A stretch of 59,710 bases of DNA from an uncultured Micrococcales bacterium (GCA_903922825.1 CAIXVE010000018.1:1-59710); one strand, 5' to 3'; positions 20,975 through 31,758 are shown, counted from the first letter of the stretch. Numbers and translations are program-made. Notes: a model not told the origin generated them from the letters alone.

Positions 20975-21358
20975 ATGGAACAGAAGCGCTCTAGTTTAGG
21001 TGTCGGCAATCTAGTAATTGCCATTTACGCGATCTTTGCTCTATCTGCGACGGTTAGAGCTGCCTATCAGTTGGCTCGTAAATTTCAAGATGCACCAGTT
21101 GCCTATTCTTTGAGTTTGCTATCTGGACTTATTTATGTTGTGGCAACGGTTGCTTTAGTTAGAAAAGATTTCAAGTTGGCGAGAATCACCTTGATTTTTG
21201 AGTTAGTCGGTGTTCTGCTTGTGGGTTCGTTGAGTTTGCTTTTGCCTGAACTTTTTGCTCATCCCAGTGTCTGGTCATATTTTGGTATTGGTTATGGCTT
21301 TGTTCCCTTGGCTTTGCCTATATTTGGTTTGTGGTGGCTTAGGAGAGTTTCTAAATGA
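20975..21358 (+). CDS. Small multi-TM hypothetical membrane protein upstream of ribF
   Basis: Hydrophobic segments; ATG preceded by TAGGCT-N6. Confidence 0.7.
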   Translation: MEQKRSSLGVGNLVIAIYAIFALSATVRAAYQLARKFQDAPVAYSLSLLSGLIYVVATVALVRKDFKLARITLIFELVGVLLVGSLSLLLPELFAHPSVWSYFGIGYGFVPLALPIFGLWWLRRVSK

Positions 21359-22281
21359 TCACCGTTACTGAAGCAACTTCTCTGCCTGAGTCTCTAAAGC
21401 CCACTGTAGTTACCATTGGCAAATTTGATGCCATCCATTTAGGTCACCAAGAGTTACTCAGAGAAACTATTGAAATCGCTGAAGAGCACATGTTGGTGCC
21501 AGCAGTGGTGACCTTTGATAGGCATCCAAGTGAGATTCTCAATCCTGGTAACGCTCCTGAACCTGTCATCGGCATCAACCAGAAGAAAGAACTATTGGAT
21601 GAGGCTGGCATTGAATTAATGGTTGCTTTAGCCTTCGATAATGCTTTGGCTAAATCTTCAGCTGAGGATTTTGTTAGTGAGGTATTAGTAGAAGGTTTAA
21701 ATGCCAAAGTTGTTGTAGTCGGAGATGGCTTTAGATTTGGAGCAGAAGCTAAAGGCGATATTGCCTTGCTTAAGGAACTGGGCGAGCAGTATGGCTTCAC
21801 TGTTCGGGTCATGGCTCCAGTTGAAATTGACGGGGCAATAGTTTCAACCAGCAGAGTCCGAGAGTTGCTTTTGGCCGGTGAGGTTACAGCGGTTGCAAGG
21901 TTACTTGGTAGAAGGCATTCAACTACCGGGGTAGTTGAGCACGGTCTGAAGATTGGCCGCGAAATAGGCTTTCCAACTGCAAACATGTCTCGTGACTCTG
22001 AAGGGTTCCTTCCTAGAGATGCCGTTTATGCTGGTTGGCTCTATGTCGATGGGGAAAGGTATATGACCGCGCTTTCGGTTGGCATAAACGAGACTTTTAC
22101 TGCAGTTCCAAGACTTATCGAAGCTCACGTCATTGGCGTTACAGGTTTAGACCTCTATGACAAAGTGGTCACTGTTGAATATGTTGAATTTATTAGATTG
22201 GCAGCCAAATTCAACGGGGTTGAAGATTTGGTTGCTGAAATCAATAGAGATATAGAGAAAATCAAGGAAATACTTTCCTAG
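21355..22281 (+). CDS. ribF: Bifunctional riboflavin kinase/FAD synthetase
   Basis: VVTIGKFDAIHLGHQELL, VGDGFRFG, STSRVRELL, IGFPTANM motifs. Confidence 0.95.
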   Translation: MITVTEATSLPESLKPTVVTIGKFDAIHLGHQELLRETIEIAEEHMLVPAVVTFDRHPSEILNPGNAPEPVIGINQKKELLDEAGIELMVALAFDNALAKSSAEDFVSEVLVEGLNAKVVVVGDGFRFGAEAKGDIALLKELGEQYGFTVRVMAPVEIDGAIVSTSRVRELLLAGEVTAVARLLGRRHSTTGVVEHGLKIGREIGFPTANMSRDSEGFLPRDAVYAGWLYVDGERYMTALSVGINETFTAVPRLIEAHVIGVTGLDLYDKVVTVEYVEFIRLAAKFNGVEDLVAEINRDIEKIKEILS

Positions 22282-22405
22282 GGGGCTGGTTTTGACAGTC
22301 CAATCTGGGCTATCATAGACAGGTTGCCGTGTATCGGCCGCGGGTTATCAATGCTCTAAACATAATGTTTATTGCGCCGCGCAACGAGCCTTGAAAGGAA
22401 ATCAA

Positions 22406-22675
22406 ATGGCATTGGACGCAGCTAAAAAGACAGAAATTATTAACGCATACGCAACTCACCCTGGTGACACTGGTTCTCCTGAGGTTCAGATTGCAGTTAT
22501 GACTGAGCGCATCAAGGATCTAACCGAGCACCTTAAGGACCACAAGCACGACCACCACTCACGTCGTGGCCTTTTGCTTCTTGTTGGTCAGCGTCGTCGT
22601 CTGCTTGGTTACTTGCAGAATGTTGACATTGCTCGTTACCGTAGTTTGATTGAGCGTCTAGGTCTACGTCGCTAA
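22406..22675 (+). CDS. rpsO: 30S ribosomal protein S15
   Basis: [19 protein letters not shown]...[28 protein letters not shown]. Confidence 0.98.
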   Translation: MALDAAKKTEIINAYATHPGDTGSPEVQIAVMTERIKDLTEHLKDHKHDHHSRRGLLLLVGQRRRLLGYLQNVDIARYRSLIERLGLRR

Positions 22676-22687
22676 TTTTGTAAAAAG

Positions 22688-22717
22688 AAAAGCCATCTCG
22701 AAAGAGGTGGCTTTTTT
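22688..22717 (+). terminator. Rho-independent terminator after rpsO
   Basis: AAAAGCCATCTC-GAAA-GAGGTGGCTTTTTT stem-loop with U tract. Confidence 0.92.
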
Positions 22718-22761
22718 GTTTAAAGTGCTTATTCTTAATTTAGAAAAGTAAGGGAGTTACT

Positions 22762-23307
22762 GTGGATTTCGTTGGCGCAATCAAAGCTGGTTTCACTAAT
22801 TATGCAAACTTTAGGGGAATGGCATCCCGATCTGAGTTTTGGTACTGGTACCTGTTCATTGTTTTAGCTGGGGTTGTTCTTTCTGCTATTGACCAGTTTT
22901 CAAACCTAATGGTCCTACAGTCTGCTTTCTCGGCAATTACTTTTATTCCCTACCTCGCAGTCCAAGTTAGGCGTCTAAGAGATGCTGGACACACTTGGAA
23001 ATGGCTACTTCTTGAGATCCCTTTGCTAGCTGTATTCTTCGTTGGAATTATTGGGTTAGTTGTTCGTGCAATCGCTCTTGTACCAGACTTCCAAGCGCTT
23101 GTTGAGAATCAAGATCCAAGCTTGCTTCAAAACCAAATTGACATACTTGCCGCTGATCAAAGTTTCGTGAGTTTTGCGCTGCTTCTGCTGTTTTCTTTTT
23201 TGCTGTTATTGGCCTTTGTGATATTTATGATTGTGTTACTGGTCAAGCCAACTAAGACTTTTGAGCAGGGAAACAAGTATTTAGCTGCTCCAACACCTGA
23301 AAACTAG
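22762..23307 (+). CDS. DUF805 family membrane protein
   Basis: N-terminal FTNYANFRGMASRSEFWYWYLF and QVRRLRDAGHTWKWLLL, hallmark of DUF805. Confidence 0.85.
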   Translation: MDFVGAIKAGFTNYANFRGMASRSEFWYWYLFIVLAGVVLSAIDQFSNLMVLQSAFSAITFIPYLAVQVRRLRDAGHTWKWLLLEIPLLAVFFVGIIGLVVRAIALVPDFQALVENQDPSLLQNQIDILAADQSFVSFALLLLFSFLLLLAFVIFMIVLLVKPTKTFEQGNKYLAAPTPEN

Positions 23308-23546
23308 GGGATAAAGACCCTATAGGCGTTTGACGGGGGTCGCTGGTAGTCTTATCTAAGAGCCGAACGGCAGGTTTGCTGGTCATCGGTGGTGGACCTT
23401 GGGGCAAAGATTTCCCAAGATTTTCTACTGTTGGCCAGGGCATCCCTCAAAAAATCATTAATCAGACGCTTCTATTGTCGTGCGTGCTCCAGCGAATAAA
23501 TCAAAATTTGATTGTCGCTTATTTATGAAAACAAAGAGGAGGGACC

Positions 23547-25772
23547 ATGGAAGGTCCAGAAATCAAAGCACAAGAAGTAATCATCGACAACGGTAAGCAC
23601 GGTAAGCGTGTTATTCGTTTTGAAACTGGTCGTCTAGCTCAGCAGGCACAAGGTGCAGCTGCAGTTTATATCGACGAAGAAACAATGTTGTTCTCAGCAA
23701 CAACAGCATCAAAGACCCCTAAAGATCAGTTCGACTTCTTCCCACTAACTATCGATGTTGAAGAGAAGATGTATGCAGCAGGAAAGATTCCTGGTAGCTT
23801 CTTCCGTCGTGAAGGTCGTCCATCAACTGATTCAATCTTGGCCTGTCGTCTAATCGACCGTCCACTACGTCCATCTTTCCCAGATGGTCTACGTAACGAA
23901 ATTCAGGTTGTTGTAACCGTATTTTCTATCCACCCAGATGAGCTTTACGACGTAGTTGCTATCAACGCAGCTTCAATGTCAACTCAGCTTGCTGGTCTAC
24001 CTTTCTCAGGTCCTATCGGTGGTGTTCGTGTAGCACTTATCGATGGTCAGTGGGTTGCTTTCCCTAAGCACTCACAATTAGATCGCGCAGTGTTCGACAT
24101 GGTTGTTGCTGGTCGTCTAGTTTCTGAGAATGGTAAAGAAGATGTTGCCATCATGATGGTGGAAGCTGAAGCTACAGAGAACTCTTGGAACCTTATCAAG
24201 GATGAAGGAGCAACTGCTCCTAGTGAAGATATCGTCGCTCAAGGACTTGAAGCAGCTAAGCCTTTCATTGCTCAGCTGGTTAAAGCACAGCAGGCACTTG
24301 CTGCAGAAGCTGCTAAGCCAACCGCTGACTATCCACTGTTCGCTCCATACTCTGATGAGGTTTACGAGGCTGTTGCTAAGTTGGCTGAAACTGAACTTGG
24401 AAGCATCTACTTGATTGCTGATAAGACTGAACGTCAGAACGCAGATGATGCACTAAAGGCATCTGTTAAAGAGAAGCTAGTTGAAACTCTAGATGAGGCT
24501 CAGCAGAACCAGATCTCGGCAGCATACAAGTCTGTTACCAAGAAGGTTGTTCGTACTCGTGTTCTAAAAGAGGGTATCCGTATCGACGGTCGTGGCAAGA
24601 AGAACATCAGAAAGATTGACTGTGAAGTTGCAGTTATTCCTCGCGTTCATGGTTCAGCTATCTTCCAGCGTGGAGAGACACAGATTCTTGGTATCACCAC
24701 TTTGAACATGTTGAAGATGGAACAGCAGATTGACTCACTGTCACCTGTTACCTCTAAGCGCTACATGCACAACTATAACTTCCCACCTTATTCAACTGGT
24801 GAAGTTGGTCGTGTTGGAACTCCTAAGCGTCGTGAAATTGGTCACGGTGCTCTAGCAGAGCGTGCGTTGGTTCCAGTTCTACCTTCACGTGAAGAATTCC
24901 CTTACGCTATCCGTCAGGTGTCTGAAGCTCTAGGTTCAAACGGTTCAACCTCAATGGGTTCTGTTTGTGCTTCGACTTTGTCACTACTTAATGCTGGTGT
25001 TCCACTACGTGCACCAGTCGCAGGTATCGCTATGGGTCTTATTTCTGACACTGTAGACGGCAAGACCGAGTATGCAGCTTTGACTGATATCTTGGGTGCT
25101 GAAGATGCTCTAGGGGACATGGACTTCAAGGTTGCTGGAACATCAGAGTTCATTACAGCAATTCAGTTGGACACCAAGCTAGACGGTATTCCATCATCAG
25201 TTCTTGCAGGTGCGCTATCTCAGGCTAAGGAAGCTCGTTTGAGCATTCTTGATCTGATGAAAGAAGCGATCAGCACTCCAGACGAAATGTCTCCTTACGC
25301 TCCAAGAATCATCGCTGTGAAGATTCCTATCGACAAGATCGGTGAAGTTATTGGCCCTAAGGGCAAGATGATTAACCAGATCCAGGAAGACACTGGCGCT
25401 GACATCTCAATCGAAGATGACGGAACTGTTTACATTGGTGCAACTGATGGCCCTGCAGCTGAAGCTGCTAAGGCCATGGTTAACGCCATTGCTAACCCTC
25501 ACGTCCCTGAGATTGGTGAGCGTTTCCTAGGAACAGTTGTGAAGCTTGCCACATTTGGTGCATTCATCTCACTACTTCCAGGTAAGGACGGTCTATTGCA
25601 CGTTTCTGAGCTGCGCAAGCTAGCTGGTAAGCGTGTTGAGAATGTTGAAGATGTTCTATCTGTTGGCCAAAAGCTGATGGTTGAACTAGTCAAGATTGAT
25701 GACCGCGGCAAGCTATCTCTCGCTCCTGTAGTTGAGGGTGAAGTTACCTCAGCCGATTCTGACGAAGAGTAG
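23547..25772 (+). CDS. pnp: Polyribonucleotide nucleotidyltransferase (PNPase)
   Basis: Two RNase PH domains ([24 protein letters not shown]), KH ([24 protein letters not shown]), S1 domain. Confidence 0.97.
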   Translation: MEGPEIKAQEVIIDNGKHGKRVIRFETGRLAQQAQGAAAVYIDEETMLFSATTASKTPKDQFDFFPLTIDVEEKMYAAGKIPGSFFRREGRPSTDSILACRLIDRPLRPSFPDGLRNEIQVVVTVFSIHPDELYDVVAINAASMSTQLAGLPFSGPIGGVRVALIDGQWVAFPKHSQLDRAVFDMVVAGRLVSENGKEDVAIMMVEAEATENSWNLIKDEGATAPSEDIVAQGLEAAKPFIAQLVKAQQALAAEAAKPTADYPLFAPYSDEVYEAVAKLAETELGSIYLIADKTERQNADDALKASVKEKLVETLDEAQQNQISAAYKSVTKKVVRTRVLKEGIRIDGRGKKNIRKIDCEVAVIPRVHGSAIFQRGETQILGITTLNMLKMEQQIDSLSPVTSKRYMHNYNFPPYSTGEVGRVGTPKRREIGHGALAERALVPVLPSREEFPYAIRQVSEALGSNGSTSMGSVCASTLSLLNAGVPLRAPVAGIAMGLISDTVDGKTEYAALTDILGAEDALGDMDFKVAGTSEFITAIQLDTKLDGIPSSVLAGALSQAKEARLSILDLMKEAISTPDEMSPYAPRIIAVKIPIDKIGEVIGPKGKMINQIQEDTGADISIEDDGTVYIGATDGPAAEAAKAMVNAIANPHVPEIGERFLGTVVKLATFGAFISLLPGKDGLLHVSELRKLAGKRVENVEDVLSVGQKLMVELVKIDDRGKLSLAPVVEGEVTSADSDEE

Positions 25773-25784
25773 TAATACTTTTCT

Positions 25785-27119
25785 ATGACTCAAGTTCAAT
25801 TCAAACTTGAACAACCCGATTTAGAGTTCACCGCATCGGGAGGCAGTACGGTACGCCGAACTGTTCTCCCATGCGGTGTTCGCGTTTTAACCGAAACTGT
25901 GCCTGGTGCTCAAAGCGCATCCGTTTCGTTTTCGGTTGCGGTTGGATCTCGAGATGAAACCAATGGCCATTTCGGTTCAACTCACTTCTTAGAACACCTT
26001 TTATTCAAAGGCACTAAGACCAGGACAGCACTGGATATTGCTGTTGCATTTGATTCGGTTGGTGGAGCTTCTAATGCGCTAACCGGTAAAGAACACACCA
26101 GTTACTACGCAAGAGTTCAAGACAGTGCTCTTCCGGTGGCTGTTGAAGTTATTGCAGACATGCTCACATCTTCAGTCATTGATGCCAAAGAATTTGAGAA
26201 TGAACGAACTGTCATTCTTGAAGAGCTAGCTATGAATGATGATGATCCTTCGGATGTCGCTCATGAAGAATTCTTTGAAGCTGTTCTAAAAGGCCATCCT
26301 TTGGGTCGCCCGATAGGTGGAACACCTGAAACTATCAATGCTGTTGATCGGGACGCAGTCTGGGAGCACTATCAAGATAACTACCGTCCAGAAGATTTGG
26401 TGGTTACCGCAGCAGGTGGATTAGATCACAACATGATCTTGGAATTGGTCACTAGCAACCTTGATAAAGCTGGCTGGGATTTGGGTAAAAAGGTTCACCC
26501 TAAACCTTGGCGGATAAAGAACCTTCAACCGGTTGAAGCTGACACCACTGTGAAGGTTATTAATCGACCGATAGCTCAGGCAAATATTGTTTTCGGAGGC
26601 CAGGGCATAGTTGGCTCAGATGATCGTCGTTATGCGATGGCTATTTTGAACACTGTTTTAGGTGGTGGCATGTCTTCGAGATTGTTCCAAGAGATTAGAG
26701 AAAAACGCGGACTTGCTTACTCTGTTTACTCTTTCAATCAGGGTTATAGCGATGGCGCTGTTTTCGGTCTTTATGCGGGATGTTCCCCGGCTAAGGCTAA
26801 AGAGGTTACCAGGCTCATGATTGAGGAACTTGAAAAGGTCGCTAACCAAGGTATTACTGATGCTGAACTTGATTTGGCTAAAGGTAACATCTCGGGAGGT
26901 TTAGCTTTGAAGTTTGAGAGCACCCAGGCTCGCATGGGTAGGCTCTCTTCAGCTGAACTAAGTGATGGTCTGTTCTTTGATTTAGATGAGTCTTTGGCGC
27001 AATTTGGAGCCGTTGCTTTAGCTGATGTTCAAGGCATAGCTCAGGCGATGTTTGCCTCGCCAAGGTCTTTTGTGGCAGTTGGCGATCTAAAGCCTGATGT
27101 TTTTGATGAGTTCAACTAG
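25785..27119 (+). CDS. M16 family zinc metallopeptidase
   Basis: HFLEHLLFKGT (HxxEH), ENERTVILEELAM; next to pnp as in other actinobacteria. Confidence 0.92.
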   Translation: MTQVQFKLEQPDLEFTASGGSTVRRTVLPCGVRVLTETVPGAQSASVSFSVAVGSRDETNGHFGSTHFLEHLLFKGTKTRTALDIAVAFDSVGGASNALTGKEHTSYYARVQDSALPVAVEVIADMLTSSVIDAKEFENERTVILEELAMNDDDPSDVAHEEFFEAVLKGHPLGRPIGGTPETINAVDRDAVWEHYQDNYRPEDLVVTAAGGLDHNMILELVTSNLDKAGWDLGKKVHPKPWRIKNLQPVEADTTVKVINRPIAQANIVFGGQGIVGSDDRRYAMAILNTVLGGGMSSRLFQEIREKRGLAYSVYSFNQGYSDGAVFGLYAGCSPAKAKEVTRLMIEELEKVANQGITDAELDLAKGNISGGLALKFESTQARMGRLSSAELSDGLFFDLDESLAQFGAVALADVQGIAQAMFASPRSFVAVGDLKPDVFDEFN

Positions 27120-27139
27120 AGCAAGGTAAGTTTTATCTC

Positions 27140-27868
27140 ATGACAATAAAAGTTGCAGTTGTTGGTGCCACCGGCCGAATGGGCAAATTAGCCCTAGATA
27201 TCATTCACGGGTCTCAAGATCTTCATCTTCACGCTGCTTTGGATAGCAAATCTGAGTTAGCTCAAGCTATTGGTGCCGATGTGATTTTTGATGTTACTAA
27301 CCTTGAAGTTAGTAAGCAGGTTGTTGAATTTGGTATCGCTAAGGGAATAAAGGTTTTGGTCGGAACAAGTGGTTGGACCAAATCGGCTTTGAATCAAGTC
27401 GAAGCTAATCTTTCAGATTCTTCTGCGATTGTTTTCGTGCCAAACTTTTCGATTGGTTCAGTTTTGGCGAGCAAATTTGCCGCTGATGCTGGAAAGTATT
27501 TTGACTCGATTGAGATTATTGAAACTCATCATGCAGGAAAAGTTGATTCACCTTCTGGGACTGCAATTAGAACTGCAGAACTTATTGCCGATTCCAGAAA
27601 CGAAGCTGGTAAAACTCAGCCGCTTATTCCAGGTGTTGGGCAAGATGCACGTGGGGAAGTGGTTGCAGGAGTCCCGATTCATTCTTTACGGATTGATGGA
27701 GTATCGGCTAAACAGGATGTAGTGCTTGGTGGATCAGCGGAGGTGCTAACCATTTCTCATCAGACTAGTTCAGTTCAGGCTTATGCACTTGGAATTCTGG
27801 AATCATTGAAGTTCACTGCTAACGCATCAGGTTTAGTTGTTGGCCTAGATAAGGTTTTAGGTATTTAG
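27140..27868 (+). CDS. dapB: 4-hydroxy-tetrahydrodipicolinate reductase
   Basis: VAVVGATGRMGKLALDII, HHAGKVDSPSGTAIRTAE. Confidence 0.95.
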   Translation: MTIKVAVVGATGRMGKLALDIIHGSQDLHLHAALDSKSELAQAIGADVIFDVTNLEVSKQVVEFGIAKGIKVLVGTSGWTKSALNQVEANLSDSSAIVFVPNFSIGSVLASKFAADAGKYFDSIEIIETHHAGKVDSPSGTAIRTAELIADSRNEAGKTQPLIPGVGQDARGEVVAGVPIHSLRIDGVSAKQDVVLGGSAEVLTISHQTSSVQAYALGILESLKFTANASGLVVGLDKVLGI

Positions 27869-27870
27869 TT

Positions 27871-28311
27871 ATGGCTGGAGCCAAACTGGGCGCGCTGGTG
27901 ATGGCCGCATTGGTGCTGATGTATGTGGCGCTAATGAGCCAGCAGGGATATCTATTTCTTATCCAACCGAACCCGGTTTCTAGAGTCATGGGTTTTGTCA
28001 TTCTGGTTTTGCCGGTCTTTGGTGCTTGGGGAATTTATCGTGAACTAAGGTTCGGAATTAGTGTTGAAAAGCTGGGTAGGCAGTTAGAAGCCGAAGGGGC
28101 TTGGCCAAGATTCAAGTTCAGTGTCATGCCTTCCGGCAGGGCTAATAAAACTGAAGCGCTTCAGGAATTTGGGGACTACAAGGAAGCCGCTGAATCTGAT
28201 CCAGAAAATTGGCGGAACTGGTTTGCTCTGGGGCTAATTTATGATGCCTGTGGGGACAGGAAACGCGCCAGACTAGCGATGCGTAAAGCAATAACACTTG
28301 TCAAAAGGTAA
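27871..28311 (+). CDS. Membrane protein with TPR-like C-terminus
   Basis: Two TM segments, then YKEAAESDPENWRNWFALGLIYDACGDRKRARLAMRKAI. Confidence 0.7.
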   Translation: MAGAKLGALVMAALVLMYVALMSQQGYLFLIQPNPVSRVMGFVILVLPVFGAWGIYRELRFGISVEKLGRQLEAEGAWPRFKFSVMPSGRANKTEALQEFGDYKEAAESDPENWRNWFALGLIYDACGDRKRARLAMRKAITLVKR

Positions 28312-28320
28312 GGTTAACAG

Positions 28321-29055
28321 GTGTCTGAGATTATTTTTCGTAGTGATGTAACAGTCGAACTAGTGCGATCTAGCGCTTCTGATAGCGATGTTCTTTTCGC
28401 CGCCAGAGTGTCTACTCAAGGTGAGCAGTCCCTTGAGGCAGCTGCTGCGGCCACTGATGCCAGTGAAGATGAGAAACGCAGTAAAGGTCTAATCAATTAC
28501 CTGATGCGTGACCGTCACGGTTCCCCTTTTGAGCACAACTCAATGACTTTCTATGTTCAGGCACCGATTTTTGTGTTTCGTGAGTTTATGCGCCACCGTA
28601 TTGCCTCTTATAACGAAGAGTCTGGTCGCTATAAGGAGCTGAACCCTGTGTTTTATGTTCCAGGCCCTGACCGTAATCTTTTGCAGGTTGGTAAAACTGG
28701 TCACTATGAGTTCTTGCCGGGATCTGCCGAGCAGATTGCTTTGGTTGAGCAGGAGACCAGAACCACTTCAGTTCAGGCTTACGAGTCTTATAAGCGCATG
28801 CTTGAAGCTGGTGTTGCACGTGAAGTTGCCCGAATAGTTTTGCCACTCAACATTTATTCTTCGATGTATGTGACCATGAACTCCAGAGCTCTTATGAACT
28901 TCCTAAGCCTTAGAACTAAGCGTGAAGGAACTCATTTCCCTTCTTTCCCTCAGCGTGAAATTGAGATGTGTGCTGAAAAGATGGAAGATTTCTGGGCTAA
29001 GTTGATGCCTTATACCTACGAGGCGTTCAACGCTAATGGCCGCGTAGCCCCATAG
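28321..29055 (+). CDS. thyX: FAD-dependent thymidylate synthase ThyX (GTG start)
   Basis: FMRHRIASYNEESGRY ThyX motif. Confidence 0.95.
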   Translation: MSEIIFRSDVTVELVRSSASDSDVLFAARVSTQGEQSLEAAAAATDASEDEKRSKGLINYLMRDRHGSPFEHNSMTFYVQAPIFVFREFMRHRIASYNEESGRYKELNPVFYVPGPDRNLLQVGKTGHYEFLPGSAEQIALVEQETRTTSVQAYESYKRMLEAGVAREVARIVLPLNIYSSMYVTMNSRALMNFLSLRTKREGTHFPSFPQREIEMCAEKMEDFWAKLMPYTYEAFNANGRVAP

Positions 29056-29096
29056 TTCGTTTTAGTATTTCCGCTCTAGAGCACTAATCTTGACCT

Positions 29097-30077
29097 ATGT
29101 CTGAAAAAGATAAAGACCTATTTGGTCAAATGCTTGTGGCGCTAGTCACACCAATGACCCCTGAAGGTGAAGTTGACTGGGACGCGACAGAGCGTCACCT
29201 TGACTATGTCATCTCTAATGGTGCCGATGGTGTTGTCGTTACCGGAACCACCGGTGAAACTAGCACACTGACCGATGCTGAGAAACTTCAGTTAGTTCGT
29301 ATAGGCAAGCAAGTAGCTTCTGGTAGAGCAAAAATCATCACCGGTGGCGGATCAAACGAAACCGCTCACGCTATCCAGCTTTATAAAGCAAGCGAAGCAG
29401 CTGGTGCCGACGGTGTGATGATCGTCACCCCTTACTACAACAAGCCAACTCAGGCTGGTGTTCTAACTCACTTTCGGATGATTGCAGATTCAACTGATCT
29501 TCCAGTTATTTTGTATGACATCCCAGGCAGAACTGGTATTCCTATTGCCTTAGAAACCATTCTTCGTGCAGCAAAGCACCCAAACATCGTTGCGGTGAAG
29601 GATGCTAAAGGTGATTTTGCCCAAGTATCTCGTGTTCTAAATGACACTGACCTGCTTTATTTCTCAGGTGATGACAGCAACGTTCTGGCTCACTTGGCTA
29701 TAGGTGCAACCGGTTTGATTGGTGTGACAGCAAACATTGCTCCACATGCTTATCGCGAAATGATTGATGCAACAAATAGGAATGATTTCCATTCCGCTCT
29801 AACTGTTCACAATCAACTAGAGCCGCTAGTTCGTGCTGCTATGACCCACGTTCCAGGAACTGTTGCAGCGAAATATATTCTTCACGGCTTAGGCCTAATC
29901 GATTCTCCGCGAGTTCGTCTTCCTTTGGTTGGACCAGAAGAAGCCGAGGCTGCTCGCATCGAATCAGACATCGACAAAGTTATTTCGGTGCCAGGTTTGA
30001 ACTTCACAAACTTCCGTCCAGATAGAAATGCCGCCGCCGGCGGTGCACTGCCTAAGGTGGCCGGAACCACTCGATAG
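29097..30077 (+). CDS. dapA: 4-hydroxy-tetrahydrodipicolinate synthase
   Basis: LVALVTPMTPEGEVDW, GTTGETSTL, VTPYYNKPTQ, VAVKDAKGD. Confidence 0.96.
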   Translation: MSEKDKDLFGQMLVALVTPMTPEGEVDWDATERHLDYVISNGADGVVVTGTTGETSTLTDAEKLQLVRIGKQVASGRAKIITGGGSNETAHAIQLYKASEAAGADGVMIVTPYYNKPTQAGVLTHFRMIADSTDLPVILYDIPGRTGIPIALETILRAAKHPNIVAVKDAKGDFAQVSRVLNDTDLLYFSGDDSNVLAHLAIGATGLIGVTANIAPHAYREMIDATNRNDFHSALTVHNQLEPLVRAAMTHVPGTVAAKYILHGLGLIDSPRVRLPLVGPEEAEAARIESDIDKVISVPGLNFTNFRPDRNAAAGGALPKVAGTTR

Positions 30078-30084
30078 GGTTTCC

Positions 30085-31758
30085 ATGTTTGATTCTTTAC
30101 CAAATCCACCAGCAGTTAATCCTGGTGTCTTACGAATAATTCCTCTCGGTGGGTTAGGCGAGATTGGTCGTAACATGACCGTATTCGAACTAAACGGAAA
30201 ACTTCTTATTGTTGATTGTGGTGTTCTATTCCCAGAGGAACACCAGCCAGGTGTTGACCTCATTCTTCCTGATTTCAATTATCTAAACGATCGTATGGAT
30301 GACATTGTTGGTCTTGTTCTTACACATGGCCACGAAGATCATATTGGCGGAGTTCCTTACCTTCTGCGCAAGCGGGAGGATGTGCCGATTTACGGCTCGG
30401 AACTTACTTTGGCATTCTTAGATGCGAAGTTGAAAGAGCACAAGATTCTTGGAGTTCAATATGTTGTTCGCGAAGGCGATAAAAAGCAGTTAGCCGACTT
30501 TGGGTTGGAGTTCATTGCAGTGAACCACTCAATCCCAGATGCGCTTGCTGTTGTGATTAGGACTGAAGCTGGCTCTGTCCTTCACACAGGTGATTTCAAG
30601 ATGGACCAACTTCCGTTGGATAATCGTTTGACTGACTTGCGTGCGTTTGCGAAATTGGGCGAAGAGGGTCTTGATTTGTTTATGGTTGATTCAACCAACG
30701 CGGATGTTCCTGGCTTTACCCCATTGGAGAAAGACATCGGTCCGGTTATTGACGAAGTTATTTCAAGAACCTCAGGCAAAGTCGTTGTTGCATCCTTCTC
30801 ATCCCATGTCCACCGTGTTCAACAGGTGCTAAACGCAGCTGAAGCTCACAACCGAAAAGTTGCGCTTGTTGGTAGATCCATGGTTAGAAACATGCAGATA
30901 GCCAATGATCTCGGCTATCTAAAAGTCCCAGAGAACATTTTGATTGACTTGAAGGATGCCAACAGTATTCCTGTGAACCAGATTGTTTATATGTGCACCG
31001 GTTCTCAGGGTGAACCGATGGCAGTTTTATCCAAGATGTCTAATAGTGAGCATGAGATTGAAGTTGGTGAGGGTGACACAGTTATTCTTGCCTCTTCTTT
31101 GATTCCAGGTAATGAGAATGCCGTTTACCGCGTGATTGATCAGTTGACTAGATTACGCGCGAATGTGGTTCATAAGGGCAATGCCAAAGTCCACGTTTCA
31201 GGCCATGCTGCAGCAGGTGAGCTTCTGTATTGCTATAACTTGCTTAAGCCTAGAAACGTTTTGCCGGTGCATGGTGAGTATCGGCACCTGATTGCTAACG
31301 GGCGATTGGCTGAACAGACAGGTGTCCCGCATAACCGAGTTCACATCATCGAAGATGGCTGGGTTCTTGACATGCGCGAGGGCATAGCTGAAATCGTTGG
31401 TCAGGTTGAATGTGGCATGCTCTATGTTGATGGAAAGACTGTTGGCAAGATAACTGATGAAGATCTGAAAGATCGTCGAATTTTGGCTCAAGAAGGATTC
31501 ATCTCAATTTTTGCAGTTGTTGATGAAAATGGTCGGGTAGTGGTCGGACCAGAAATTAGAGCAAGGGCCTATGCCGAAGATGATCATGTCTTTGATGAGG
31601 TGAAACCCCTGATTGAGAAGGCTCTAGCAGAAGCTGCTAACGAGGGAATCAAGGACACCTATGCTCTTCAACAAGTGATCAGGCGAACCATCGGAACCTT
31701 CGTGAATAGAAGCCACAGGCGTCGGCCAATCATAATTCCAGTGGTAATTGCTCGATAG
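30085..31758 (+). CDS. rnj: Ribonuclease J
   Basis: Metallo-beta-lactamase LTHGHEDHIGGVPYLL, SGHA, PVHGEYRHL; start reset to ATG 30085. Confidence 0.95.
   Translation: MFDSLPNPPAVNPGVLRIIPLGGLGEIGRNMTVFELNGKLLIVDCGVLFPEEHQPGVDLILPDFNYLNDRMDDIVGLVLTHGHEDHIGGVPYLLRKREDVPIYGSELTLAFLDAKLKEHKILGVQYVVREGDKKQLADFGLEFIAVNHSIPDALAVVIRTEAGSVLHTGDFKMDQLPLDNRLTDLRAFAKLGEEGLDLFMVDSTNADVPGFTPLEKDIGPVIDEVISRTSGKVVVASFSSHVHRVQQVLNAAEAHNRKVALVGRSMVRNMQIANDLGYLKVPENILIDLKDANSIPVNQIVYMCTGSQGEPMAVLSKMSNSEHEIEVGEGDTVILASSLIPGNENAVYRVIDQLTRLRANVVHKGNAKVHVSGHAAAGELLYCYNLLKPRNVLPVHGEYRHLIANGRLAEQTGVPHNRVHIIEDGWVLDMREGIAEIVGQVECGMLYVDGKTVGKITDEDLKDRRILAQEGFISIFAVVDENGRVVVGPEIRARAYAEDDHVFDEVKPLIEKALAEAANEGIKDTYALQQVIRRTIGTFVNRSHRRRPIIIPVVIAR

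Noticed and set aside
21444-21986. 180-aa antisense ORF within ribF
   Set aside because: Mirror ORF from codon bias on the opposite strand; no recognisable domain or RBS
22282-22405. rpsO leader with GC-rich palindromes (GGCCGCGG, GCGCCGCGC) as an S15 riboswitch-like element
   Set aside because: No convincing continuous stem could be drawn by eye; TTGACA is present but -10 placement is ambiguous, so not supported enough to report
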